DNA of 64,000 nt from Plotosus lineatus (lineage: Eukaryota > Chordata > Actinopteri > Siluriformes > Plotosidae), in NCBI GenBank assembly GCA_024760905.1, contig CM045729.1, positions 79,134,050 to 79,198,049 on the forward strand, read 5' to 3'. A program made the position numbers and the translations under genes. This document shows positions 55,191 through 64,000 of the stretch, one piece after another. Within the stretch, counting starts at the first letter, position 1; each line of letters begins with the position of its first letter. The notes beneath the pieces were generated by a model, which ran no database searches, was not told the origin of the DNA, and was given only the letters and a program-made list of their open reading frames with translations.

Positions 55191-55599
55191 TACCCCCATT
55201 TCACTGGAGCACGACAGACTTACGGAAGCAAAAATGTCATCCACAAATGTTCCACAATTATTCCCTCATCTTCCGTGTCATTCCGTGTGATTCCTCAAGT
55301 CTTCCTCCACTTCCGTATGCTTTTGGCAGGCCAAAATATTCCGTGAATGTGCTTTTGAGCATGTTCAAAAGCATGTTCATGGAAAAAATTCCGTGAGTGT
55401 TTCGTGGGGTCACTTTGGCGTACATTGCCGTACCTGTTCAGCACATGCTGTGAACATTCCGAGAGTGTAAGAATTTATACTTTTCTGTAGGATTTTCACC
55501 CATTTTCCGTGTAAAAATGCCGAAGCTCTTCTGTAGACTGCGTTTTCTACTGTCTTTCTGCTACGATTCTTGCATGCCATAGTCCAGTGAAATGGGGTA
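55191..55599. mobile_element. PIF/Harbinger-like MITE with TAA duplication
   Basis: Left terminus 'tacccccatttcactgga', right terminus 'tccagtgaaatggggta', an inverted repeat. TAA flanks both sides (55188-55190 and 55600-55602), matching the 3 bp TWA target site of PIF/Harbinger elements. 409 bp, no transposase. Confidence 0.82.
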
Positions 55600-55602
55600 T
55601 AA

Positions 55603-56261
55603 CCTAACAGGCATTCATCATTTACATTAGTAGCCAAGTTAGACTGTTCTGTTCCCAAAAAAATACCAAAAACTTATTGACCGAACAGGGGTCTGTACCG
55701 AGAAACTCTGAAATCATGGTCTGTGCAAGAAGACCAGGTGCTGCCTCAATCTGTACTAAAGATCTCGGGTGGATACTTCTCTGTACAGACCAAGTAAACA
55801 AGGTTCACAAGTAGTTTATTATATTGCATATAAAAATGTGTAAATTCCCTTCAGATGGCGTTACTTGTTTGCTTCTGAACAAGGCATCTTGTGGATGTGT
55901 GAGTTTTGGCATCTTTCAGGTGGTTTCCATTGTTGTGACTTATTCAACTTTTTATTCATTTAGGATACTTCCTTTTTACTTTTTAACTTCAAGAAAGCAC
56001 AGAATGCTTCTCTGGAAGCAGCGAAATATCAGCGCACCATAGACATAAACACAAGACCGGACAAGACGCTTGCATGACGCGCGGCCTTGGTGGCCACCGT
56101 CATAACCTGAAGGAATAAAATCTGCCAATCCAATATGATGGGTGTTGAGTGTTGTGTCCCAACTTGCTCCAACAAGTGAATCAGTATCTCTAAAGTGCAC
56201 AGAATAACATTTAACTTTGAAGTATTTCATCCAGAGAATAATTGCATTCTTTATTATTTAT
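55603..56261. other. Unassigned intergenic sequence
   Basis: No recognised feature. Confidence 0.4.
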
Positions 56262-56588
56262 TCTCTTTCATTTCATTTCTCAAAACACTTAATCCTAATT
56301 AGATTTCCGGGACGGGCTGGTGCCCATCTCACCTGACTCTTGGTGAGGACAGAGTACACCCTGGACTGCTTACCAGGCCATCGGCAACCTGTCAATTCTT
56401 TACAAAAGATAGCGGTGGAGTTTCTATCTGCGTCTCACCACAGCCTGTGAGAAACATGGATGGTTCTTGATAACAACTCAGTTTGCTGGATTGGAGGCAG
56501 AAGTGACAACTCCGTGATAGTGGGACCCTGAACCCCCAATCTATGGATCAGTAAGCAAGCACCCTACCATCGAGCCACCACTGACCCC
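56262..56588 (-). mobile_element. SINE-A, tail type 2, old copy
   Basis: Tail 'aacacttaatcctaattaga', a decayed body ('ggttcttgataacaactcag'), reverse B box 'accctgaacccccaatc' and head end 'gagccaccactgacccc'. It is the most diverged copy in the window. Confidence 0.75.
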
Positions 56589-57002
56589 AATTTATTCTTT
56601 TTTTCCAAGAAAAAAAAATCCAAATATTTGGTTAATTTTATTTGATTCATTGTATTTTACCAGCATGTATAAAAAAAAAAAAAAAAAAAAAAAAACAACT
56701 TAAAACAAATCACACAATGAAGTAAAGTCTCTAAATCCTACAGGTTGTTGACATGGATAAAGCCTTGTTGTCAAGTGTAATTAGTCTCTGGTACGATGGT
56801 AGTGTCTTCGGCACGTTCCGAGTACACGCAGCATTCCAAGTAGCACCATTCTTATGTCAGGTAGCACACAGTGCAGCTAACTTGACGGTCAGATACAGTA
56901 CTTCTCTCCCCTGTCTCATCAACACGCTTATTTCCCCTGCATGGACCGATTACACTCTCCCTCGTGTACTGCCATTTTCATATAATAATATGAAAAAAAC
57001 TT
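56589..57002. other. Unassigned intergenic sequence with poly-A
   Basis: Poly-A near 56671-56695; no other feature recognised. Confidence 0.4.
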
Positions 57003-57336
57003 CCCATTCGTTCATTTTCTGAACCACTTAATCCTAATTAGGGTCGTGAGGAGGCTGGTGCCCATCTCAGCCGACTGTGGGCGAGGTACACCCTGGACAG
57101 CTCGGGAAGTCATCGCAGGGCCAATACTCACACAAATAGGGAATTTGGAACAGCTGATTAACCCACTGTGCATGTTTTTGGACTGAGGGAAGAAAGCGGA
57201 GTACCCGGAGGAAACCTATGTAAGCACGGGGAGAACATGCAAACTCCACACAGAAACACCCAAGGCTGGGAATCAATCCCAGAACCTTCTTACTGTGAGG
57301 CGGACATGCTAACCACTATGCCACCGTGCTGCCAAT
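57003..57336 (-). mobile_element. SINE-C, full length, best copy
   Basis: Tail 'ctgaaccacttaatcctaat' after ATTCGTTC-type repeats, then 'ccctggacagctcgggaagt', core 'cggagtacccggaggaaacc', 'gggagaacatgcaaactcca', reverse B box 'gggaatcaatcccagaacc' and head 'gccaccgtgctgcc'. Use this copy as the SINE-C reference. Confidence 0.88.
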
Positions 57337-57469
57337 AAAAAAAAAATTATATATATTAAACCAAAACATACATCTGACACTTTACATTTATTTATTGTTT
57401 GTTTTACATAAATATTCAGCCAAGTCTATGGCCTGCCGTTTTTATTTTTATTTATTTATTTTTTTTTTT

Positions 57470-57760
57470 TCAGAAGTAGCGTAGTGGTTATGGTGTTGGG
57501 CTCATGATCGGGAGGTTGTGTGTTCGAATCCCAGTTAGACCCCCATTGTGCTAAGACCCCTGGGCAAGGTCTCAACCACAAGTGTGCCCCTGTTCACCCA
57601 GCAGTATAAATGGATACCAGTAAAATATACTGGGAAGGTAACATGGGATGGACTAGCATCCCATCCAGGGGGAGTTGAACTCCTGGTCGCTTCACGCTAC
57701 AGAAATCGATAAGAACTGGCCTGATGAGCCGCTAGGCTTGAGTGTAAAAAGCCCATTACT
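57470..57760 (+). mobile_element. SINE-D (tRNA-headed SINE), full length
   Basis: The head has A box 'gtagcgtagtggttatgg' and B box 'tgttcgaatcccag' with normal spacing. The body follows: 'gggcaaggtctcaaccac', 'gatggactagcatcccatcc' and 'gcctgatgagccgctagg'. It is the only copy of this family here, and its tail differs from SINE-A, B and C. Confidence 0.82.
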
Positions 57761-59612
57761 TTAGGAAGTTGATAATTATTAGTTTGCATCATAGGCTGCA
57801 GTTTCTGACCAAATGTCCAAACAAAGCCTGAATACTAGACATTTTCACCACAGTATGACATCATACAGATAACTCGAGCACTGTTTTTCGGACACAACCA
57901 CTGAGATCACTTATAAATATTAACTGAAGCTCTTGACCTTAATCTTCATGAGTTTATGCGCTGCACTCCTGCTCGTGAGTGGGTCTGTAGTCGAACAAAA
58001 AGAAACAACTCTTACTCTTCAGCGTAAGCCCTTGTCTACTTACGCCAAAAGACAAGCAAAAACCCATTAGCTCTCAACCATCAATTAATCAAAATGTCAG
58101 TACTCTTAATTCTGCTCTAACTGTTCCCTGAAGCTGAGGCAAATCAATTATTCAACATCTTACAAGATCAGCGGAGAAATATTGGCAAACTTGGAAATCA
58201 CATGGAGCGTTGCATTTAGCGAGCAGAGCCCTTTTGTCCACATTTCCTGGATGAGATTGGTTGTATAATCGCTCCCCCACACCATGCACTGCTTATATAA
58301 TGGTGAAAGTTTGTTGCGTACAATGCCCCTGAGGTGCAGCGCTACGAAATCCATAGCGTCGCTAACCAGAGGGAGCATGCACCACCCACACAGTCCTATC
58401 TGGCTCCATTCAGGAATCATTTAATCCTGACACTAATCTGTGCGTCTGCCTTTCATAGAGAGCATTAGGCAGGAGCCAAGCCATTTAAGAGTCAAAACTA
58501 CCAGTGTGGGTCTTGTGTAGATTCACCATCACCAAATTAGGGCTAAAATTATGCAATTTGTTGCTGAGCAGAAAGCATTTTCCCATATAACACCCCCACC
58601 CCCCACAAAACAAACAAACAAACAAACAAAAACTGAGCAGTAACTATGCTTGATGCTTTATTTTCTCCTCCCTACACAGGTCATAAGCTCCGCTGCCTAA
58701 AGACGAGGCACTCTTCCAATTTAGGACGTCCAGAAGTTTGCTTAAAATCGAGTACTTTCTGAAAGCTTGGCAGTTCCAGGACCCTGTGCAATCTTATTTT
58801 ATGTGGGAGTCGTACTTTATAAGCGCTCTGCTACATTTAGCTCGAAAGGAACTTTACTGAAAGCTGGGTCAAAATTAACAGAGGTCAAGGATGACCCAAT
58901 ACTTGCTTCATTTCTGTTGCACAGGTGAAAATCCAGGCCAGTTTTATGATCGTAATGAGCCAGTATGTCACTTTACAATGGAGGTGGCTCGATACGCCTA
59001 CATTGTTAGGAGAATGTCTGAAAGAGCTGTATGAAGTATGATCAATGTTTAAAAATGGATGTCCGTTCATAGAACTATGGAGTTACATGAGTGTCAATGT
59101 TGATGCTGCCGGTTTGAAAAATAAGGATAGTGTGAAAAGCAGGGTAAGTATTGTACACCATTTATTAAACTGAAAAAAAATTAAAAAGAAAAAAAAAAAC
59201 CCAATAGTTTAATACAACACAGTCAAGTAAGTTTTATCATCAGCCCATCAGGACGGATTTGGCGTTTTCCCTCCTCTCAGTTATTGGCATCATTACTTTT
59301 TCACCCAGTCTGACCTCAAGCCCAACCTAAAGAAGGAGTTGCCACTTGTGTCAATTGATTGTGCGATCTCTGGCCTAATAGCTACCTGTAACCCTGACCA
59401 CAGAGTGATGAGTTGGAAAGATTTGTCCGAGTTAAAGCCGCGAGGCTGACAGTTACCGCAGTGCTCAATCACCATGGAGCGACAAGCGCTAGCAAGCGTG
59501 TAATCTGCCATTATCCGGCCCGCATCTGTCTTCCTCCCTGAACTTATTTCAGCAGAACTGAGTCAGATTTGATTTATGACTAGCCTATCTGGCTTTTTTT
59601 TTTTTTTTGGGG

Positions 59613-59660
<48 letters not shown>

Positions 59661-61110
59661 CATGTGTGTTATGGAGAAGATGAGGAGGAAAAGCAGAGCA
59701 GCCTGAACCGTCGTCCCTTTAGAAAGTGGAGCAAAACTTTGGCGCTTATTTGCAAACCCATATATTTCTCAAAGTTATTGTAGTAAGCTATTTGGCTTGG
59801 AAGCAGCACTGAAGAAGGGAAGGAGGCTTTCAAACTAGAACAAAGTAAAAAGTTCTGAACCTTTTCTTGTTATTTTACAGTGCTGCTTGCTTGATTCTTC
59901 AATATTGTGCTCCACATTGCGTGCGTGTTTGATTTTGGACAGCAGTCGAAACACAAAAAGGGAATTGAAAATAACAAGACCTCTTGTGAAAAATCTGTCC
60001 ATCGTCTCAGAGCGACCGGTGGGCGTGTGTATGCAACGCCACCCACACTGTTCCGTTCTCTGTTAGCAACTTCTCGCCAGTGTATGTGCCAGTATAAAAT
60101 CAGAAGGAGACAAAAAAAAAAAGTCAAAAGGTTGGAAACCAAGAAGGGGTGGAGAGAGAATTGCTGAGCGCTGCCATGGCAACAGAAGCGGGTGAGTGAT
60201 AAGCGGCGCTCAGAGTGTTAAAGCGTTTCACAGCCATATCTCTGTTTAGGGAAACGCTATGGGACCAGCCAGCAGCCACAGATTCAAGCTGTGAACCGCT
60301 CTCCCACGGCACTGATCTCATTGTGCCAAGCCAATGATATCGCAAGCTGTCTTGCGTTCACAATTGTAGCAGAAGAAAATAAGGAGGCAGGGAAGAAAGA
60401 CAACGGAAAAGAAAGAGATAGGGAGAAATTTTTTCCAAGAAGTGCTGAAAAAGAAAGTTTCAGGGGTGTCCGTTTCAGGTGTTGAGCAATTTTTGTCATA
60501 ATGTATGAGCTGAGTAGGGTGTCAAAAGGAGCCATTATTCTTGACATCTGGAGAATTATTTATTTTATTACAGGGTTAGAAGCAAAAAGCAGTCGAACTC
60601 ACCAACTATTCAATGATGTGTCATTTCCTCAGTCAGTACGACAAGTCGTAAAGCAAAATAAAAGACCTTCCAAGCCCTCCTGTTAGACGTGAGCATTCAG
60701 CTGGTTTTTACTTTAAATTTTAATTACAAGTTACAATCTTCTAAAATCTGTTTAATAGTTTGCATTCACCAGTTTGAAAAGTCTGCTGCTCCATATGAAA
60801 ATGCGAAATCACGAGAACAGAATGTGAAATCTTTCAGGTTATGCAAGGTGAGTTAATGGCAAAAATAAAAGTATGCAAATATTAAACTAACAGATACAAA
60901 TGAGTAAACTAATGAGTGAATTAAAGTAGGCACAAATCATACACAATTCCATTTACATACATTAAACAAGAGTCAGTACTTTGTACTTAGAGTACTCGGT
61001 CATGCATCCATATGCAAATAAATTAGTTTTAAAAAAAAGGCAAATGAAACAGTGTATTTTAAAAGAAACAGACAAACTAGGCATGCAAGCTTATGCTTTG
61101 GTTTAGCTTC
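57761..61110. other. Long stretch without recognised repeats
   Basis: About 3.3 kb with no transposon family recognised apart from simple tracts: (AAAC)n near 58611-58631, and poly-T with (TG)n and (GA)n at 59595-59660. Composition is balanced, unlike the rest of the window. A minus-strand frame at 58160-58420 and several near 59870-60690 look undamaged but have no family I know and no start or splice context. Conserved regulatory DNA is one possibility. Confidence 0.4.
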
Positions 61111-61113
61111 TTT

Positions 61114-61114
<1 letters not shown>

Positions 61115-61147
<33 letters not shown>
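61115..61147. repeat. (CA)n microsatellite
   Basis: About 32 bases of CA. Confidence 0.96.
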
Positions 61148-61150
<3 letters not shown>

Positions 61151-61460
61151 CTTGATTTGACACACATTTGATTCCTGGGTCTTCAGTGGGACACCTATTC
61201 ATACCACCACTATCATATTGCAATAATACAAACCATCAATAATATACAAAAACACAATATAATAAGGTATGGCATTGAAGAGAGAGAAGCAGTTCGCAAA
61301 TTTCTGCTTGTAACGCTGAGCATTACACAACTTTCACCGGAGTTTACCAGTATAAATTGGCACTCAGTCAGAAGTAGGAAAGGGTAAACATTTTTTCTTG
61401 TCCTCCGTCAGCCATTGGAGGTGTAAAAACTTACACCCATCTTAAATGTATTATGTGCTG
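61148..61460. other. Unassigned intergenic sequence
   Basis: No recognised feature. Confidence 0.4.
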
Positions 61461-61945
61461 GTCTTCTTTTCCTTTCGGCTGTTTCTTTCAGGGGTCACCA
61501 CAGCGAATCATCTGCCTCCATCTCACCCTATCCTCCATCTTCTTCTCTTACACTAACTGCCTTCATGTCCTCCTTCACCACATCCATGAATCGTCCCTTT
61601 GGTCTTCCTCTGGGCCTTCTGCCTGGTAGTTCCAACCTCAGCATCCTACTACCAATATACTCACTGTCCCTCCTCTGTACATGTCCAAACCATCTCAATC
61701 TAGCCTCTCTGACTTTGTCTCCAAAATATCTTACATGTGCTGTCCCTCTGATGTGCTCATTCCTGATCCTATCCATCCTCGTTACTCCCAAAGAGAACCT
61801 CAACATTTTCATCTCTGCTAACCTCCAGCTCTGCCTCCTGTCTTTTCCCCAGGGCCACTGTTTCTAAACCATACAACATCACTGGCCTCAACACCGTCTT
61901 GTACACTTTTCCTTTCGTTCTTGCCGATACCTTCCTATCACACTG
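61461..61945 (-). mobile_element. RTE-type LINE 3' fragment
   Basis: The left end 'tcttttcctttcggctgttt' is the LINE terminus in reverse. Frames at 61812-61528 and 61966-61769 encode MLRFSLGVTRMDRIRNEH, RWFGHVQRRDSEYIGSR and, in the other frame, KGKVYKTVLRPVMLYGLETV. One frame change separates them. 5'-truncated at about 61945. Confidence 0.9.
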
Positions 61946-62528
61946 GACACTTGCTGGTGACCACACAATATTTGTCTATAATTGACTAATTAATGATTAA
62001 TATTTGACTACTTGGTAGTACTGGTGACTACACAATATTCAGCTAGCTTTGCTCTGACCAACCAATCAGAGGACAGAAAAATGCTGACATTATTGGAAGC
62101 CAACGAGCTGGCACTGTGAGGTGAATCTGAGAGCTGATTGGTTAAAGAAACAGCCCCACTGCTAATAAAGTTTAAGTGACATCAACCATCACTGCTGATT
62201 CTGAAGCCCTGGGCAGGTTAGATTGACATTGCAGAACATCGAAGCTGAAATCTGATTGGACAAAAAACTAACATTCACATGCACACTAGAAGCAGTGCAG
62301 CAAAGAGTGCTACAAAACAAAGAAAATAGACTGTTGGAAATAAATACTGTAAATAAAATGTAATGGAACAGATACTCAAAATGAAATTGTAAATATAGGT
62401 CAGTGATTCTGATAATATTCAGGCCAGCAGGGAAGGCTTTGCTGGCCCTGACGGCCCACCACTGATATACAGACAGACATGCATGCATACACACCCACAC
62501 ACATTTTATATGTGAATACAAAGAGAAA
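61946..62528. other. Unassigned intergenic sequence
   Basis: No recognised feature apart from short repeated words 'actaattaatgattaatatttgac' in part near 61985-62008. Confidence 0.4.
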
Positions 62529-62537
62529 GAGAAAGAG

Positions 62538-62581
<44 letters not shown>
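62529..62581. repeat. (GA)n microsatellite
   Basis: About 50 bases of GA with AAAG variants at its left end. Confidence 0.96.
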
Positions 62582-62582
<1 letters not shown>

Positions 62583-62664
62583 ACAACAAATGTCTAATTT
62601 TTTTATCTTTAATGTTATCGACAACTGCACAACACAGTTGAACTGCAGCTAAAAAAAAAATCTC

Positions 62665-62777
62665 ACCCACTCATTCACTGAACCGATTATTCCCATTTGG
62701 ACCAACAGGAGGCCGGTGCGCGCGCACACACACACACACACGCACACACACCTTTCACACCTAGGGGCAATTAGTAC
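62665..62777 (-). mobile_element. SINE-C 3' fragment with CA expansion
   Basis: Tail 'tcattcactgaaccgattat' and 'aggaggccggtgcg', then a (CA)n tract near 62722-62750, then 'acacctaggggcaattag'. The middle of the SINE is replaced by CA repeats. Confidence 0.7.
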
Positions 62778-62778
62778 A

Positions 62779-62895
62779 GTAGGCCCTCGTTATTTGCAGG
62801 GGTTTGGTTCCGGCTCCTCCCGTGAATGAAAATAATCCACGAGTTCTGTACCCAGAAGTAAAACCCCATGTATCATATTTCATGCGTGAATGATC
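62779..62895. mobile_element. Tigger-type terminal fragment
   Basis: 'cagtaggccctcgttatttg' followed by 'ggggtttggttccggctcc' is a Tigger-group left terminus. No matching right end is seen before the LINE at about 62978. Confidence 0.55.
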
Positions 62896-62977
62896 AACCA
62901 GAAGTAAAATACTATGTATCTATTACAAGCGCTAAAATATGCTTCTTAAACGCATTCTATGGACAGTCTTACTCATT

Positions 62978-64000
62978 AATAGTAGGCCTCCTCTGGTCGG
63001 AATCGACCATGGAAACTGTGCCCTTTTGTTGTCAGTTTGTTACTTCACTCTTAACAATGCCGCCTATGGCTTATGAGGCCGATGCGGGAATGGCAGTCCT
63101 TGCCACATGAGGAGTAGATGTGAATAGATGCGGTGAAGTCGGTCGTTTTCTCTTGTCGCATGGCCCTTTTTCTGTTGGCTTCATTGGTGATTTTCTCTTC
63201 ACCTTCCTTCAGTTGTTTTTGGAGGAGGCAGCACCAGCTGCTGCAGTCTGCAGCAATGTCCTCACAGCTGTCCGGGTTGATTTCCAAGGCTTTCATGTCT
63301 CATTTGCACACGTCCTTGTACCTTAGCTGTGGGCGGCCACGGGGTCATTTGCTAACGGCAAGTTCTCCATAGAGGATGTCCTTAGGTATTCTGCCATCCT
63401 CCATGCGGCGCACGTGGCCAATCCAGCGCATTCTGCGCTGTCTGAGTAGTGCATACATGGTGAGGAGACCAGCGCAGTCCAGGACCTTGGTGTCGACATC
63501 TTGTCTCTCCAGCTGATGCCGAGGATATGGCGGAGGCTTCGCAGGTGGAAAGTATTTAGCTTCTGCTCTTGCTTTCTGTAGGTTGTCCATGCCTTGCTCC
63601 CATATAGGAGGGTGCTGACGACGCAGGCATTATAGACAGCCATCTTGGTTTTGGTAGTCAGCTTGGGGTTCTCGCAGACACGAGTGGATAATCTCCCCAG
63701 CGTCATTGCAGCCTTGCCGATACGTTTGTTTCACTCAGCGTCAAGGGACAAGTTTTCTGTGATGGTGGATCCCAGGTAGGTGAACTCGTGGACCACTTCC
63801 AGTTGGTAGTTGTTAATGGTGATGACAGGTGGTGTATCCACGTCCTGGCCCAGCACGTTGGTCTTTTTTAAACTGATGGTCAGCCCGAAGTCACGGCAAG
63901 CATGAGAGAATCGATTTATCAGTTTCTGGAGATCATATTCTGTGTGTGCAGTGACTGCTGCATCGTCTGCAAAGAGCATGTCTCTTATGGTGGTTTCACT
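62978..64000 (-). mobile_element. Non-LTR LINE (clade unassigned), 3' part, runs off the window
   Basis: The 3' UTR in reverse ('gtaggcctcctctggtcgg') precedes coding sequence on the minus strand that reaches the window end inside the RT domain. The protein motifs differ from the RTE, Rex1 and Rex3 copies, so it is a fourth LINE family. Base damage is limited. Confidence 0.82.
63051..64000 (-). pseudogene. LINE reverse transcriptase C-terminal half with terminal zinc-finger-like motif
   Basis: 63979-63731 begins MLFADDAAVTAHTEYDLQKL (active site FADD), then FGLTISLKKTNVLGQ, NNYQLEVVHEFTYLGSTITE. 63706-63590 continues KTKMAVYNACVVSTLLYGSK. The overlapping frame 63590-63345 reads MYALLRQRRMRWIGHVRRME and DGRIPKDILYGELA. 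The last frame 63296-63051 ends CGKDCHSRIGLISHRRHC, a C2H2-like motif just before the stop. Frame changes occur near 63720, 63590 and 63320, so it is probably inactive. The 5' part lies outside. Confidence 0.82.

Noticed and set aside
58160..58420. 86-codon minus-strand frame in the repeat-poor island
   Set aside because: It has no family resemblance I recognise and no splice or promoter context; kept only as part of the island description.

Overview
This 64 kb window looks like teleost fish chromosomal DNA. It contains Rex1/Babar-like and Rex3-like LINEs, RTE-type LINEs, Tc1-like, Tigger/pogo, hAT and PIF/Harbinger-like DNA transposons, several tRNA-headed fish SINE families and many CA/TA/GA microsatellites. 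I see no intact host protein gene, no functional tRNA or rRNA gene and no prokaryotic organisation. Nearly every recognisable coding stretch is a frameshifted remnant of a transposable element. The species cannot be read from the sequence.

Layout. 1-2.5 kb: a Harbinger-like repeat and a 1.45 kb triplet-repeat satellite. 2-7.8 kb: several copies of one SINE family (called SINE-A here), including a three-level nest with clean target-site duplications (TSDs). 7.9-11.0 kb: a full-length but frameshifted RTE LINE. 11-13.4 kb: mostly single-copy-looking DNA. 13.5-20 kb: a Tc1 end, three adjacent SINE-A copies, two related Tigger elements, a second Harbinger-like copy and a third Tigger-type element. 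20.1-25.8 kb: AT microsatellite and two Rex3-like copies. 25.8-28.6 kb: a Tc1/mariner MITE and two SINE-C copies. 28.8-29.0 kb: a perfect 227 bp palindrome. 29.1-34.6 kb: two RTE LINEs tail to tail. 34.9-35.9 kb: a tRNA-headed SINE and a broken first exon encoding a TTF/BED-like zinc finger behind a CpG-rich promoter-like stretch. 37-44.6 kb: scattered relics and a Rex1-like LINE. 44.7-49.9 kb: a five-element nest (Tc1, LINE, SINE-A, SINE-B, Tigger). 52.3-57.8 kb: a Rex1-like LINE split by a Tigger-type MITE, a Harbinger MITE and SINEs. 57.8-61.1 kb: the longest stretch with no recognised repeat. 61-64 kb: an RTE fragment and the 3' part of another LINE that runs off the window.

How the parts relate. 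SINE-A has a tRNA-like head with A and B boxes. Its 3' half is built from both ends of the resident RTE LINE: a segment like the LINE 5' UTR joined to the LINE 3' terminus, which implies the RTE machinery mobilised it. A second set of SINE-A copies has the same head and body but the 3' end of an unrelated SINE family (SINE-C), so the tail has been swapped. I judge this modular SINE-LINE system, the perfect palindrome and the triplet satellite to be the most informative observations. I found no convincing new enzymatic or defence system.
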